Positions 39,601 to 47,331 of a DNA stretch of 64,000 nucleotides are shown here, in pieces. The first letter of the stretch is position 1; every line of letters begins with the position of its first letter. This DNA comes from Chitinophagales bacterium (GTDB lineage: Bacteria; Bacteroidota; Bacteroidia; Chitinophagales; UBA8649), in NCBI GenBank assembly GCA_020635995.1, contig JACJYS010000001.1, forward strand, positions 862,256-926,255, in the 5' to 3' direction. The position numbers and the translations under genes are program-made. Under the pieces are notes generated by a model, which saw only the letters and a list, made by a program, of their open reading frames with translations, was not told the DNA's origin and made no database searches.

Positions 39601-41498
39601 CTTTTGTAAACTTAACAGGTACTACAGCCTTAACTACCTATGATATTTATGTTCAAGCTGACTGTACTACAGATACAAGTACAATAGGTAGTTTTACATT
39701 TAGCACAGGTACAGATTGTGATGCAGCTACAGTTAATGCTCAGTCAGTTAACGATTGTGTAAACAATGAATATAACATTGAATTAAACGTTTCTGATTTA
39801 GGTGATGCAGCTACATTGTTTGTAACTGACGGAACTGATACTTTAACTACTATTACTTCAACGGGTGTTACTTCAGTAGGTCCTTTTGCGGGTGGTGTAG
39901 CTACTACTATATACATTTTACACGATGTTGACACTTTATGTGATTTATCGGGAACATTTATTAATGCTCCTTGTAATGATGATTTATGTGATGCTCAACC
40001 AATTGTTGTAAATGGAGATACTGTTTATGGTTCAAATATTGGTGCAACAGCACAAGTAGGTGAGCCGGTAGGCGCATGTTGGTTATCTACATCAGATACA
40101 GCTACCGTTTGGTATTCATTTGTAGCTCCTAATAATGGCACAGTTACTGTTTCTACAGATATGGCTACAGGAACTTTAGATGACACACAAATAGCAGTTT
40201 ATCAATTAGCAGGTAATGATTGTTCAGAAATGGATAGTTTAACAGCTCTTGAATGTGATGAAGATGGTGGTGTTATAGTAGATTACAATTCAGTTGTAGA
40301 TTTAACTGGGTTAACTCCTGGAGAAACATATTATGTTCAAGTAGATGGATATGGATTCGCAAATGGAACATTTGGTATTGTAATTACTACAGACTGCGAG
40401 ATACCTACTAATCCGGTATTAGTTTCTGCTACGGAAACATCAATAGACTTAGGTTGGGATGAAAACGGAGCAGCTACATCTTGGGTAGTTGAATATGGTG
40501 CTCCTGGATTTGCTCCTGGAACAGGAACTACTGTAGTTGCTTCTTCAAATCCTTATACTTTAAGTGGATTAACAGAAGGAGATGAAATTCAGTTTACGGT
40601 TAGAGCTATATGTACCTCTACAGATACAAGCTTATCTTCAGTATTGTCAGATACGTTATCTACATTAGTTATCTGTAACGACCCTACAATGGTTGCTGTA
40701 AATGTAATTTCAAGCGATAGTGCTGAAGTTTCTTGGACAGATGCTTCGGGTGCTGGTAGTTTTGAAGTAGAATATGGAGTAGCCGGATTTATACAAGGTT
40801 TTGGAACGGTAGTTACTGCTACTTCAAGCCCTGTTATATTAAGTGGCTTAGATGGTTCTACAGATTACGATTTCTATGTGCGTGCAGTATGTGATGCCGT
40901 AAATGGCGACTACAGTAACTGGGTAAGCGGTGGAAGTTTCTCAACTCCGGTTTCTTGTCCTGCACCTTATGACTTAGTGATTTCTGATATTACTGATTCT
41001 TCAGTTACAGTAGCTTGGTCTGATACAAGCGGTGCTACAAACTGGCAAGTAGAGTACGGAGCTCCTGGATTTACACCGGGTTCTGGTACATTTATCAATG
41101 CAACTACAAACCCTGTAACTGTGAATGGATTAAGCGAAGGAACGCAATACCAATTCTACGTTACTTCAATTTGTGGAGCTAATGATATTAGTTTGATAAG
41201 CGATGTTTCTAATACCGTTACTACTTTATCTGTAGGTATTATATCTGTAAATGATAAAGAAACAGTAGAAGTATATGCTCATAAAAATGTAGTGTACATG
41301 AAGTTTGATAACGTAAAAGTAGAAACTGCTGATGTACAAATATTTGATGTTATGGGTAAAGAAATTGTACATCAAGTTGTAGATGCCGTAGGTACTCAAT
41401 CTCTTCAAGTTAATAATGTAGCTACAGGAATTTATGTAGTAAAATTAGAAGTTGATGAAGTAACTAATACTATAAAAGTATTCTTAACGAATAAATAG
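30690..41498 (+). CDS. Giant fibronectin-III surface protein with T9SS tail (3602 aa)
   Basis: Signal peptide, cleavage near VNAQ. I count 16 fibronectin-III-like repeats, each opening with Cys-x-x-Pro and holding an ETSWQVEYGTTGF-like strand and YDVYVRAICG. Between them: a lamin-tail-like domain (~residues 225-400), several jelly-roll/MAM-like adhesin modules (PFTENFDTL...CW, two near-identical pairs), a GEVED domain (~1490-1625), a CUB-like domain (~2530-2660) and a pre-peptidase-like domain (~3110-3230). The last ~85 residues (from VGIISVND) are a T9SS type A sorting domain. Role is probably adhesion or gliding; no catalytic motif seen. Terminator follows at 41521. Confidence 0.92.
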   Translation: MNRILLLLTCVLALFWQVNAQTSTLYLTTSGGSYATEKWVSITDGPNGTGTVIWAQGNGTYGDGQGLVTDQAFTVTDGTTYYINCYDRYADGWDGTTYEIRSATGGGGILVANNGGVSPNDGTDNDATSSWETPVDELEVSEAFSYTPPSCPDPSALGASNITATSADLGWTAGGSETSWNLAILPTGASAPTAGFGTQSNPFSVTGLTPSTTYDYYVQANCNPANIMITGAYDGPLTGGVPKGVELYVVNNISDLSYYGLGSANNGGGTDGEEFTFPSVAVSAGTFIYVTTDSAGFYDFFGFNADYIDGSMSINGDDAVELFEDGVVIDVFGDINVDGTGTAWEYMDGWAYRNNGESANGGTFDDTNWTYSGINATDGCTTNATCGSVFPTGSFTAPTSDLSAWVGPYSFTTLASCPVPTGLSDSAVTTNSATVYWNAGGSETSWEVEYGTTGFTQGTGTAVVVTDSVASLSGLTANTTYDVYVRAICGTGDTSVWTAVNSFTTLISCPVPTGLSDSAVTTNSATVYWNAGGSETQWQLEGGPSGFTLGTGQDTIVNDSTFILTGLPANTSFDIYVRAICGAGDTSVWTALHSFTTLCNAITTIPWVEDFESVSATTTFVAGRMPDCWTSENKAGVMSDASTYVFSTSPTNALVIQYNTSATIGAWAVTPGFELVAGTSYRFSFDYRNYNTTAFDSMRIGLSTSNDVMSMNIIGTPVYNITNTSFVEYYVDFTVPSNGTYYLGINVWEPTYSPWYLSIDDVTLDLSPSCFVPTALADSAVTSSTAEVYWSAGGSETSWQVEYGTTGFTQGTGTAVVVTDSVASLSGLTANTTYDVYVRAICGTGDSSVWTTVNNFATLCNPYTVPYEEGFETSYTNQTAVGGCLSQESLAGTDIWTANSSLTSYNRTPRTGSFNAYLKYSNTDWIFIPIDLVGGTSYDAEVYARQDGSTTTNADITISYGVSASDADMVNTIVAATGIGNTYQQIKGTFVPATTGTYYIGIKGRINGSPWYISLDDISVKLTPACLAPTALSDSAVTSSTAEVYWSAGGSETSWQVEYGTTGFTQGTGTAVVVTDSVVSLSGLTANTTYDVYVRSICGSDSSTWTSAHSFTTLCGAYLAPFTENFDTLPLTSPYTALPSCWETQTGPDYWDVTNDATNDAQYLPNIGDHTTGSANYMWIDASSDILGNEMVTPEIDMSALTTPYAGFWFASNNTQTSNVVNHTIALDVWDGTAWVNITTLSGNFTNWVEVAGVVPSGIPTVTKFRIYAIADGAHNSGYYYYNDLGVDDFFVIEKPSCATPSSLASSAVTANSATLSWTAQNGETLWLAEYGAPGFTLGTGTSVLLDSNPYTLTGLTTETDYEVYIRALCDTTLGSEDSSAWSLASTSFTTLASCPVPTAVSDSALTLTSADVYWVAGGSETSWQVEYGTTGFTQGTGTSVLVTDSVAPLTGLTANTTYDVYVRAICGTGDTSVWTAVHSFYTGYCIPSPTSTDGNGLVNVTMGTINNTTTTPEDYADYTSMIVDAPQSTILNISITVEYGYGIWAWIDWNDDFDFDDADEFQFLGETTTNVPLASSISVPATASLGNHLIRIGGSDFNHGSGSSHDPCYTGTWGTFEDYTINVTPPPSCLVPTSLSDSAVTTNTADVYWVAGGSETSWQVEYGTTGFTQGTGTTVVVTDSVAPLTGLTANTTYDVYVRAICGTGDTSVWTTVNTFTTLCAYVSTFPACESFVTAGGIPNCWSTYGSENWIVAGTWPDYGAAGQDNSGALGVDGSTPNGNNATLQSGYYDLSSNTWATFPMLSFDIFSNNTNNAGDNALVTIEITNDFGSTWNTLTTYQADGGWVTVEQSLSAYQNDVISLRFVVDFTAMALDQFYNDILLENVCVYEAPSCLAPTALADSAMTANSTSIYWTAGATETEWEVEYGNAGFTQGTGTAVVVTDSVAPLSGLSASTDYDVYVRAICGTGDSSTWVLYSFTTPCLSYMAPFTENFDTLALVTPFTDLPSCWEPQVGPDFWDVTNDVINTGHTYLPDMGDHTTGSTNYMWIDASSDILGNEMVTPYIDMSTLTTPYAGFWFASNNTQTSNVVNHTIALDAWNGSAWVNVKTMIGNFPTWVEVADTLPAGIPTVTKFRIYAIADGAHNASYYYFNDLGVDDFFVIEKPSCLTPTALGDSAITDSSASIYWTAGDSETQWQVEYGESGFVQGTGTFILVNSGADTTLLGLTNNTSYDVYVRGICAVGDSSAWVGPNSFTTLCGVETPYYFQPFDAFLPDACWNEADAGSIAAGPSSIGTSPWTGGTALSSNTARINIYGTGRRDWLLSPQFDLSLGGYEVLTDVAVTNWNNAVADQMGADDTVFLAYTEDGVLWNVLDTWTVEDTIPNVLTNYSSLIPSTGNMVQFGIFANSGTVTGQDYDFHVDNFIIRVAASCTDPSAVLDSAVTSNSADVYWTAGGTETQWQVEYGVSGFALGTGTQVLVNTNPYTTLTGLMSGTDYDVYVRAICGTADTSYWTTAHAVSTTPDYCGGDIFTDTGGDAADYGNNESETWTICPDNVGDVVYVNFTEFSSENSVTGCFDGLTIYDGNSTAATVISPASLGAGTGNGIWCWDRDDATPSGTGDLQGRTLYSTDASGCLTFVFTSDGTITREGWQAGVTCGPAPTCSAPYAFNLDFSGISTASVSWSDTSGTDWIVEYGLAGFTHGTGTVLTVSDTFTNLSGLSPSTDYEVYVRSYCGVGDSSFWVGPVYFTTDCAPISVLPACQDFIGLTGLPNCWSTYGSENWIIAGTWPDYGAAAADNSGIGVDGSTPNGSDATLQTPYYDMNTYTGTNVPQLSFELFSNNTNNPGDNALVTVEITNDFGTTWTPILTSQSDGGWRDLFFVLDSYSSDTVAFRFIVDFTVMTLDQFYNDIVINNVCVNEAPDCIQPSNFVTSNVEGTSITVSWTDYSGAAGFMVEYGETGFTPGTGTMLNTTDTFVNLTGTTALTTYDIYVQADCTTDTSTIGSFTFSTGTDCDAATVNAQSVNDCVNNEYNIELNVSDLGDAATLFVTDGTDTLTTITSTGVTSVGPFAGGVATTIYILHDVDTLCDLSGTFINAPCNDDLCDAQPIVVNGDTVYGSNIGATAQVGEPVGACWLSTSDTATVWYSFVAPNNGTVTVSTDMATGTLDDTQIAVYQLAGNDCSEMDSLTALECDEDGGVIVDYNSVVDLTGLTPGETYYVQVDGYGFANGTFGIVITTDCEIPTNPVLVSATETSIDLGWDENGAATSWVVEYGAPGFAPGTGTTVVASSNPYTLSGLTEGDEIQFTVRAICTSTDTSLSSVLSDTLSTLVICNDPTMVAVNVISSDSAEVSWTDASGAGSFEVEYGVAGFIQGFGTVVTATSSPVILSGLDGSTDYDFYVRAVCDAVNGDYSNWVSGGSFSTPVSCPAPYDLVISDITDSSVTVAWSDTSGATNWQVEYGAPGFTPGSGTFINATTNPVTVNGLSEGTQYQFYVTSICGANDISLISDVSNTVTTLSVGIISVNDKETVEVYAHKNVVYMKFDNVKVETADVQIFDVMGKEIVHQVVDAVGTQSLQVNNVATGIYVVKLEVDEVTNTIKVFLTNK
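31960..36600 (+). repeat. Near-identical coding repeats inside the giant gene
   Basis: Fn3 units at about 31940-32200, 32990-33250, 33760-34030, 34870-35130, 35575-35840 and 36360-36620 share long stretches of almost identical DNA (for example around the GTTTAC/ACACAAGGAACAGG segments), with differences mostly synonymous or at unit ends. Two MAM-like blocks (34040-34570 and 36640-37170) are also paired. Such identity favours recombination, gene conversion and copy-number change. Confidence 0.8.
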
Positions 41499-41520
41499 TA
41501 ATAAAATTAAAAAAAAATAA

Positions 41521-41555
41521 AAAGGGAGCTGGCAATTTGTTAGCTCCCTTTTTAT
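41521..41555 (+). terminator. Intrinsic terminator after the giant gene
   Basis: Stem AAAGGGAGCT / AGCTCCCTTT with an 11-base loop, followed by TTTATTT, 22 bases after the stop. Confidence 0.85.
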
Positions 41556-41587
41556 TTAATATCAAATTAAATTGATACTTTTAGCTT

Positions 41588-44341
41588 ATGAAAAGAACTT
41601 TTATTTACCTTGTAGTCAGCTTTTTTATTTATTCTTGTCAAAATACAAAACAAGAGAAAAGTGTTTTAAATGATATTTACTCTATAGGCGGAGGCGAAGG
41701 AGTAATGAGCAGAAACGATTATGAATTGCTTAGACAGAAAAATCCTAATACAGGAGAAATTCCCAATAATATTTTAGCTAAAGAATATAAGTTTGTAAAT
41801 AACCAAACTAAAGCCATAAATGATTTCAACTTAACATGGCAACCCAAAGGACCTATTAATGTAGGTGGTAGAACAAGGGCTTTAGCTATAGACACAAAAA
41901 ATGATAGCAGAATTTTAGCAGGAGGTGTTAGCGGAGGATTGTGGATTTCTGAAAATGGGGGAGCATCATTTGTAAAAGTAACTAACAATACCATTTCTCA
42001 TTCCATTACTTCAATAGCACAAGATACAAGAGTAGGGCATGAAAACACTTGGTACTATGGCACAGGAGAATTAAGTGGTAATAGTGCCGACTTGAATGGT
42101 TTAGGTATTTTTAAATCTACAGATAATGGAATAACATGGAGTTTATTGCCCTCTACAGAAAATGATAGTGCTAATGACGTTAGTGCTTTAGGCGATTTTA
42201 AATATGTTAGCGATGTGAAAGTAAATCCCACTAATGGAGATGTTGTAGCCGCAACTTTTGCAGGTATTTTTTTGAGCCAAAATGGAGGTGCTACTTGGCA
42301 AAATGTGTTAACAGCAGACAATTCTCCTAATGGATTTAATTATTATAATTTTGGAAACCAAACAAGTGTAGATGTTGATAGAAATGGCGTTTATTATGCT
42401 ACGCTTAGTAGTGATGCACAAGACAAAGGCATTTGGCGTTCATTGGACGGAATAAGTTGGGTAAATATTACCCCTACAGGATTTACTACACAATATAGAA
42501 GAATGGAAAGTGCTGTTAATCCACTAAACCAAAACGAAGTTCTTTTTATAGTAGATGCCTCTACTGACCCATTTACAGATAATCATGAACTGTGGCATTA
42601 TACCTATTTAAGTGGCAATGGGAGTGGAGTAGGGGCAATGTGGCAAAATAGAACCGCTAATCTGCCAGATGAAGATTGTCTTGGTTTTTACGATTTTAAT
42701 TTTGGATATTACCAATCGCAGAGTTCTTACGATATGTGTATAAAATATCATCCTACCATATCCAATTTGGTATTTTTGGGTGGCACTAATTTATATAGAA
42801 GTACCGATGCTTTTACTACTGATAGCAATTATGAATGGATAGGAGGCTACCAATGCGATGTGGATAGTCCGTCTAATTATGTGTGGCCAAATCATCACCC
42901 CGACAATCATGATATAGTATTTTTGCAAAACAACCCTAATGTTATGATTTCTGCCCACGATGGCGGAATGTCTAAAACCCAAAATTGTGTTAGTGGAAAT
43001 CCCAATTGGGAATCTATAAACAATGGATATGGTACAACTCAATTTTATACCATAGCTATAGAACCCGGAAATGTAGATAATAATATACTTATAGGTGGCT
43101 TGCAAGATAATGGAACATGGCACACTATGACAGGGAATCCTAATTTACCTTGGATAAGTACATTTTATGGAGATGGAGCTTATTGTGCTATAGCAGAAAA
43201 TAGAACAGCATATTATGTTTCTTGGCAGGGAGGCAAAACCTTTAAGTTTGATATAGACGATAATGGAAATATTAATGGACTAACAAGAATAGACCCTCCA
43301 GGTGCTACGGATTTTATGTTTATTAATCCTTTTATTTTAGACCCTACCAATAATAATACTATGTATATGACGGCAGGTAGATATTTATGGCGAAATGACA
43401 GCTTGTCAAGTATTCCAATTTTAGGAGATGAATATACTTCTACAAGCATAGGCTGGCAAAGAATAGACGAGAGTTATACTACAGGCATAGGTTTTTCTAC
43501 ACCTTTTATTTCGGCTATAAATATGAGCAAAGCCAATAGCGATATTTTATATTATGGCACCATAAATGGTCAGTTATTAAAACTTACAGGCTTAGATAAT
43601 GGAAGTTATGTAAAAGAAAATATTAGAGCTTCAACCATGCCAAGTGGAGCTTATGTAAGTTCAATTTGTGCCAGTAATATAAATGCACAGGAAGTTTTAG
43701 TGAGCTATTCAAATTATGAAGTACAAAGTGTGTTTTATACTACAGACGGTGGTACAACATGGGAAAATGTGAGTGGAAATTTAGAAGAATTTATAGATGG
43801 CTCGGGAAGTGGCCCTTCGGTAAATTGGGTTCATATTTATCAAGATAATACTGATACTTTATATTTTGCAGGCACAACCTCCGGGCTTTATATAACAGAT
43901 GCTTTAAATGGCGATAGCACGATATGGCAAAGAGAAGCATTAAATGTAATAGGCAATGTTCCTGTGGCAATGATAACATCTCGTCCTTATGATAAAAATA
44001 TTGTTGTAGCCACCCACGGAAATGGAGTTTTTTCTACCAAAGTAGTTGATGTAAACATTAGAGATGTACAAAAGGAAAATGATTATGCCGTTTCTTTTCC
44101 GTATCCTAATCCTGCAAGCGATAGAATTTCATTAAAATTTTATTTGAATAATAAAAGCCAAGTAAAAGCTGAAGTGTATAACACTTTAGGTGCAAAAATA
44201 GAAACTATAGAGCAAGGAAGCTATAATGCAGGCGAGCAAAAGTTAAGGTGGGAAGTATCTAATTATACCGCAGGAATGTATTTATTAGTTGTAGAAATAA
44301 ATGGAAAAGCAGTAAAGAGAAAATTCTTGGTAAAAGATTAG
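41588..44341 (+). CDS. Sortilin/BNR-type propeller protein with T9SS tail
   Basis: 917 residues. The signal peptide ends in a lipobox-like FIYSCQN (Cys17). Residues ~85-830 hold repeated BNR/Asp-box-like motifs (SENGGASF, STDNGITWSLL, SQNGGATWQNV, TTDGGTTWENV), the pattern of VPS10/sortilin and sialidase-type beta-propellers. The last ~80 residues are a T9SS sorting domain (FPYPNPASDRISLKF...GMYLLVVEINGKAVKRKFLVKD). A lipobox plus a T9SS tail is an uncommon combination. Catalytic glycosidase residues are not identifiable. The stop overlaps the convergent transglycosylase gene by 4 bases. Confidence 0.85.
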   Translation: MKRTFIYLVVSFFIYSCQNTKQEKSVLNDIYSIGGGEGVMSRNDYELLRQKNPNTGEIPNNILAKEYKFVNNQTKAINDFNLTWQPKGPINVGGRTRALAIDTKNDSRILAGGVSGGLWISENGGASFVKVTNNTISHSITSIAQDTRVGHENTWYYGTGELSGNSADLNGLGIFKSTDNGITWSLLPSTENDSANDVSALGDFKYVSDVKVNPTNGDVVAATFAGIFLSQNGGATWQNVLTADNSPNGFNYYNFGNQTSVDVDRNGVYYATLSSDAQDKGIWRSLDGISWVNITPTGFTTQYRRMESAVNPLNQNEVLFIVDASTDPFTDNHELWHYTYLSGNGSGVGAMWQNRTANLPDEDCLGFYDFNFGYYQSQSSYDMCIKYHPTISNLVFLGGTNLYRSTDAFTTDSNYEWIGGYQCDVDSPSNYVWPNHHPDNHDIVFLQNNPNVMISAHDGGMSKTQNCVSGNPNWESINNGYGTTQFYTIAIEPGNVDNNILIGGLQDNGTWHTMTGNPNLPWISTFYGDGAYCAIAENRTAYYVSWQGGKTFKFDIDDNGNINGLTRIDPPGATDFMFINPFILDPTNNNTMYMTAGRYLWRNDSLSSIPILGDEYTSTSIGWQRIDESYTTGIGFSTPFISAINMSKANSDILYYGTINGQLLKLTGLDNGSYVKENIRASTMPSGAYVSSICASNINAQEVLVSYSNYEVQSVFYTTDGGTTWENVSGNLEEFIDGSGSGPSVNWVHIYQDNTDTLYFAGTTSGLYITDALNGDSTIWQREALNVIGNVPVAMITSRPYDKNIVVATHGNGVFSTKVVDVNIRDVQKENDYAVSFPYPNPASDRISLKFYLNNKSQVKAEVYNTLGAKIETIEQGSYNAGEQKLRWEVSNYTAGMYLLVVEINGKAVKRKFLVKD

Positions 44342-45549
44342 TTATAGATAATTAATTTCTGCCCAATTTTTAAACGGTCGCTACTTAATTTATTCCAGCG
44401 TTTTATATTTGAAACACCTACATTGTATTTTTGAGCTATATGCCCTAAAGTATCTCCACTTTTTACTTTGTAAACGGTATATTTAGGTACAGCAGGCTCT
44501 TTAACTATGGCTTCTACCGTTTTTAAATATGGGTCGTCTGTAAAAAAAGGTCTTAATGCTTCAAAATGACCGATGTAATTTAAAGGTATATTTAAAGTAA
44601 AACCATTTTCATTTTCCGGTATAATACCTTGTTTTATAGCTGGGTTTACAAAATATAAATAACTGCTATCCATTCCACTCAGCTCTAAAATATATTTTAA
44701 ACTTACCTTATGATATATTTTAAAAGTATCTGTTTCAATTAAATCGTCAAGTGGTTTTAACGGTGTAATTTTGTAATAATCTGCATTGTTCATTACAAAA
44801 ACCAAAGCCGTAAATTTTGGTACATATTCTTGAGTTTCTCTTGGCAAATAAGGTCTTATTTCCCAAAAGTCTTTTACACCATTTGCCCGTGCTATGGCTT
44901 TGTTTACATTACCGGGGCCGGCATTGTAGGCGGCTAATGCCAGCAACCAATCATCATAAATATTATATAGCTTTTTTAAGTACTTTGCGGCAGCTTCTGT
45001 AGCTATTGCAGGGTCTCTTCTTTCATCGTAATAATCATTTACTTCTAAGCCAAATATTTTGCCTGTACTTAACATAAACTGCCACATTCCTTGTGCTCCT
45101 GCATAAGATTTAGCAAAAGGATTCATATTAGACTCTACAATGGGCAAGTATTTAAAATCTAAAGGGACACCATTTTTGTATAAAGCTTCTTCAAAAAGAG
45201 GGAAATAATAAGTGCCCAAGCCAAGAGCTGTTGCTAAATTTTTTCTATCAAACTTAGAAAACTTATCTATATAGCTTTTAACTACGCTATTATAGTTTAA
45301 AGGAATACTACTGGGTATTTTTATTAATCTTCGTTTAATTTCATCTGCACTAAGCTGAGGGACATCATTAGGAGCTAAATAAATATTTTTATATACAAGC
45401 GTGTCCGGCTCAAACCATTTTTCTTGATATAAACGTTCAAAAGTAATATTGTCAATATCCTTTATGTCATTAATATTAACTTCCCTTACATCTTGCGAAA
45501 AAACTGACAAAAAAGCCAATGTTAAAATAAAACTAAAAGATAATTTCAT
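44338..45549 (-). CDS. Lytic transglycosylase with LysM domain (MltD-like)
   Basis: 403 residues, signal peptide (cleavage near VFSQ). SLT domain ~125-260 with the catalytic Glu in PIVESNMNP, then SYAGAQGMWQFM and ALAAYNAGPGNVNKA, all classic. The C-terminal ~45 residues are one LysM peptidoglycan-binding domain (YKVKSGDTLGHIAQKYNV...LKIGQKLIIYN). Cleaves peptidoglycan glycan strands to anhydromuramyl ends in the periplasm. It ends 4 bases inside the convergent propeller gene; queA lies 42 bases upstream on the same strand. Confidence 0.93.
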   Translation of the reverse strand: MKLSFSFILTLAFLSVFSQDVREVNINDIKDIDNITFERLYQEKWFEPDTLVYKNIYLAPNDVPQLSADEIKRRLIKIPSSIPLNYNSVVKSYIDKFSKFDRKNLATALGLGTYYFPLFEEALYKNGVPLDFKYLPIVESNMNPFAKSYAGAQGMWQFMLSTGKIFGLEVNDYYDERRDPAIATEAAAKYLKKLYNIYDDWLLALAAYNAGPGNVNKAIARANGVKDFWEIRPYLPRETQEYVPKFTALVFVMNNADYYKITPLKPLDDLIETDTFKIYHKVSLKYILELSGMDSSYLYFVNPAIKQGIIPENENGFTLNIPLNYIGHFEALRPFFTDDPYLKTVEAIVKEPAVPKYTVYKVKSGDTLGHIAQKYNVGVSNIKRWNKLSSDRLKIGQKLIIYN

Positions 45550-45591
45550 TAACTTTTATACAAAATTTTGATTGCTGTTATTTATTATAGA

Positions 45592-46641
45592 TTAAAGAAT
45601 AAGCATGGCATCGCCATAAGAATAAAACTTGTAGTCATTTTTTATAGCTTCTTCATAAGCTTTCATTATTAAATCGTGTCCGGCAAAAGAAGCCACCATA
45701 ATTAATAAGCTTGACTTAGGTAAATGAAAATTAGTAAGCAAGCTGTTAGCTATATGAAATTCGTAAGGAGGATGTATAAAAAGATTAGTCCATCCTTTGC
45801 TTGCTTTTAATTGATTAGTTGCAGACACTGAACTTTCTAAAGAACGCATAGAAGTAGTGCCTATAGCACATACTTTATGTTTGCCCGATAATGCTTTATT
45901 TACTGTTTTAACAGCACTTTCGGGTACTTCAAAATACTCAGCATCCATTTTGTGTTTGCTTAAATCTTCTACTTCAATAGAACGGAAAGTGCCTAAGCCT
46001 GTATGTAGCGTTAATTCGGCAATTTCTACACCTTTAATTTCTAAAAGTTTCATCATTTCTTCAGTAAAATGTAAGCCAGCGGTAGGTGCTGCCACAGCTC
46101 CTGTTTTAGAAGCATAAACAGTTTGGTATCTATCTCTGTCTGATTCTTCCGGCTCTCTTTTTATGTATTTAGGCAAAGGAGTATTGCCTAATTTGAATAA
46201 AGCTGTTTTATAATCATCTTCTGGTCCGTCATAAAAAAAGCGTACAGTTCTACCTCTTGAGGTGGTATTATCTATTACTTCAGCCACTAAAGATTCATCT
46301 TCTCCAAAATATAATTTATTGCCTACTCTTATTTTTCTTGCCGGATCCACTAAAACATCCCAAAGTCTTTGGCTTTCACTTAATTCTCTCAATAAAAAAA
46401 CTTCAATTTTAGCTCCCGTTTTTTCTTTATGACCAAATAATCTTGCTGGGAAAACTTTAGTATTGTTTACCACCACGGCATCTTTATCGCCAAAATAATC
46501 TAAGAAATTTTCAAAAGATTTGTGCTCAATAGTACCTGTTTTTCTGTTTACAACCATTAGTTTAGATGTACCGCGTTTGGCAGGCGGGTAGTAAGCAATT
46601 CTATCGTGTTCTAATTCAAAGTCAAATTCTGATAATTTCAT
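45592..46641 (-). CDS. queA: tRNA preQ1(34) S-adenosylmethionine ribosyltransferase-isomerase QueA
   Basis: 349 residues. Makes epoxyqueuosine at position 34 of GUN-anticodon tRNAs (Asp, Asn, His, Tyr). Recognisable blocks: start FDFELEHDRIAYYPPAKRGTSKLMV, VNNTKVFPARLFGHK, PTAGLHFTEEMM and THVGLGTF-type LHTGLGTFRSIEVEDLSKHKM, with the C-terminal SSLLIMVASFAGH. Complete. Three of the array tRNAs downstream in the island (Asp, His, Tyr) have GUN anticodons, though QueA is a normal chromosomal gene. Confidence 0.96.
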   Translation of the reverse strand: MKLSEFDFELEHDRIAYYPPAKRGTSKLMVVNRKTGTIEHKSFENFLDYFGDKDAVVVNNTKVFPARLFGHKEKTGAKIEVFLLRELSESQRLWDVLVDPARKIRVGNKLYFGEDESLVAEVIDNTTSRGRTVRFFYDGPEDDYKTALFKLGNTPLPKYIKREPEESDRDRYQTVYASKTGAVAAPTAGLHFTEEMMKLLEIKGVEIAELTLHTGLGTFRSIEVEDLSKHKMDAEYFEVPESAVKTVNKALSGKHKVCAIGTTSMRSLESSVSATNQLKASKGWTNLFIHPPYEFHIANSLLTNFHLPKSSLLIMVASFAGHDLIMKAYEEAIKNDYKFYSYGDAMLIL

Positions 46642-46734
46642 TTATTATTTTGTTTTATTTTTTGAGTGTGCAAAGATAAGCAAAATATAAGTTGTAGAAC
46701 AATCTAATTTTTCTTTAAATTTGACATTACTATT

Positions 46735-47301
46735 GTGGAAACCTTACTAAAAAATATACGCAACTGCAAAATTTGCCTGCCTTATTTAAAAGACGGTGTA
46801 AACCCCGTTTTGGCTGCCAGTAGCAAAAGTAAAATTGTTATTATTGGTCAGGCTCCAGGAAGTGTGGTGCACAAAACAGGCGTAGCCTGGAACGATAAAA
46901 GTGGCGATAGACTAAGGGAATGGATGCAAGTAGATAAAGCTACTTTTTACAATCCCGATATTTTTGCTTTAATACCTATGGGTTTTTGCTATCCCGGCAA
47001 GGGAAAATCGGGCGATTTGCCACCCCGAAAAGAATGTGCTCCACTTTGGCATCCACAGCTTTTTAAGGAAATGAAAGAAGTAAAACTAACACTTTTAATA
47101 GGCAACTACGCCCAAAACTATTATTTACAAAACAAGAAAGAAACCTTAACCGAAACCGTAAAAAACTATCAAGCATATTTACCTAAATATTTACCTTTGC
47201 CACACCCTTCGCCCAGAAATAATATATGGCTTTCAAAAAATCCTTGGTTTGAAAAAGAGGTAATTCCGTATTTGCAAGGGGTTATAAAAAAGGTGGTGTG
47301 A
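46735..47301 (+). CDS. Uracil-DNA-glycosylase-superfamily protein
   Basis: 188 residues; starts at a GTG (46735), with no better upstream ATG. Motif A IIGQAPGSVVHKTGVAWNDKSGDRLREW (~35-63) with the GQAPG loop, a Cys-rich N-terminal CKIC pair, FCYPGKGKSGDLPPRKECAPLW and the C-terminal HPSPRN loop identify the superfamily (COG1573-like). Members excise uracil or other damaged or modified bases. Only two Cys are close together, so the Fe-S cluster of family 4/5 is unlikely. It lies 30 bases before the DUF262 pair and may be cotranscribed. Confidence 0.85.
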   Translation: METLLKNIRNCKICLPYLKDGVNPVLAASSKSKIVIIGQAPGSVVHKTGVAWNDKSGDRLREWMQVDKATFYNPDIFALIPMGFCYPGKGKSGDLPPRKECAPLWHPQLFKEMKEVKLTLLIGNYAQNYYLQNKKETLTETVKNYQAYLPKYLPLPHPSPRNNIWLSKNPWFEKEVIPYLQGVIKKVV

Positions 47302-47331
47302 TTTTATTCTACAAAATGAAAGATAAGAGAG

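Noticed and set aside
30690..41498. Antisense ORFs of 60-120 codons within the giant gene
   Set aside because: They mirror the repeated coding strand and show no start, promoter or family signature.
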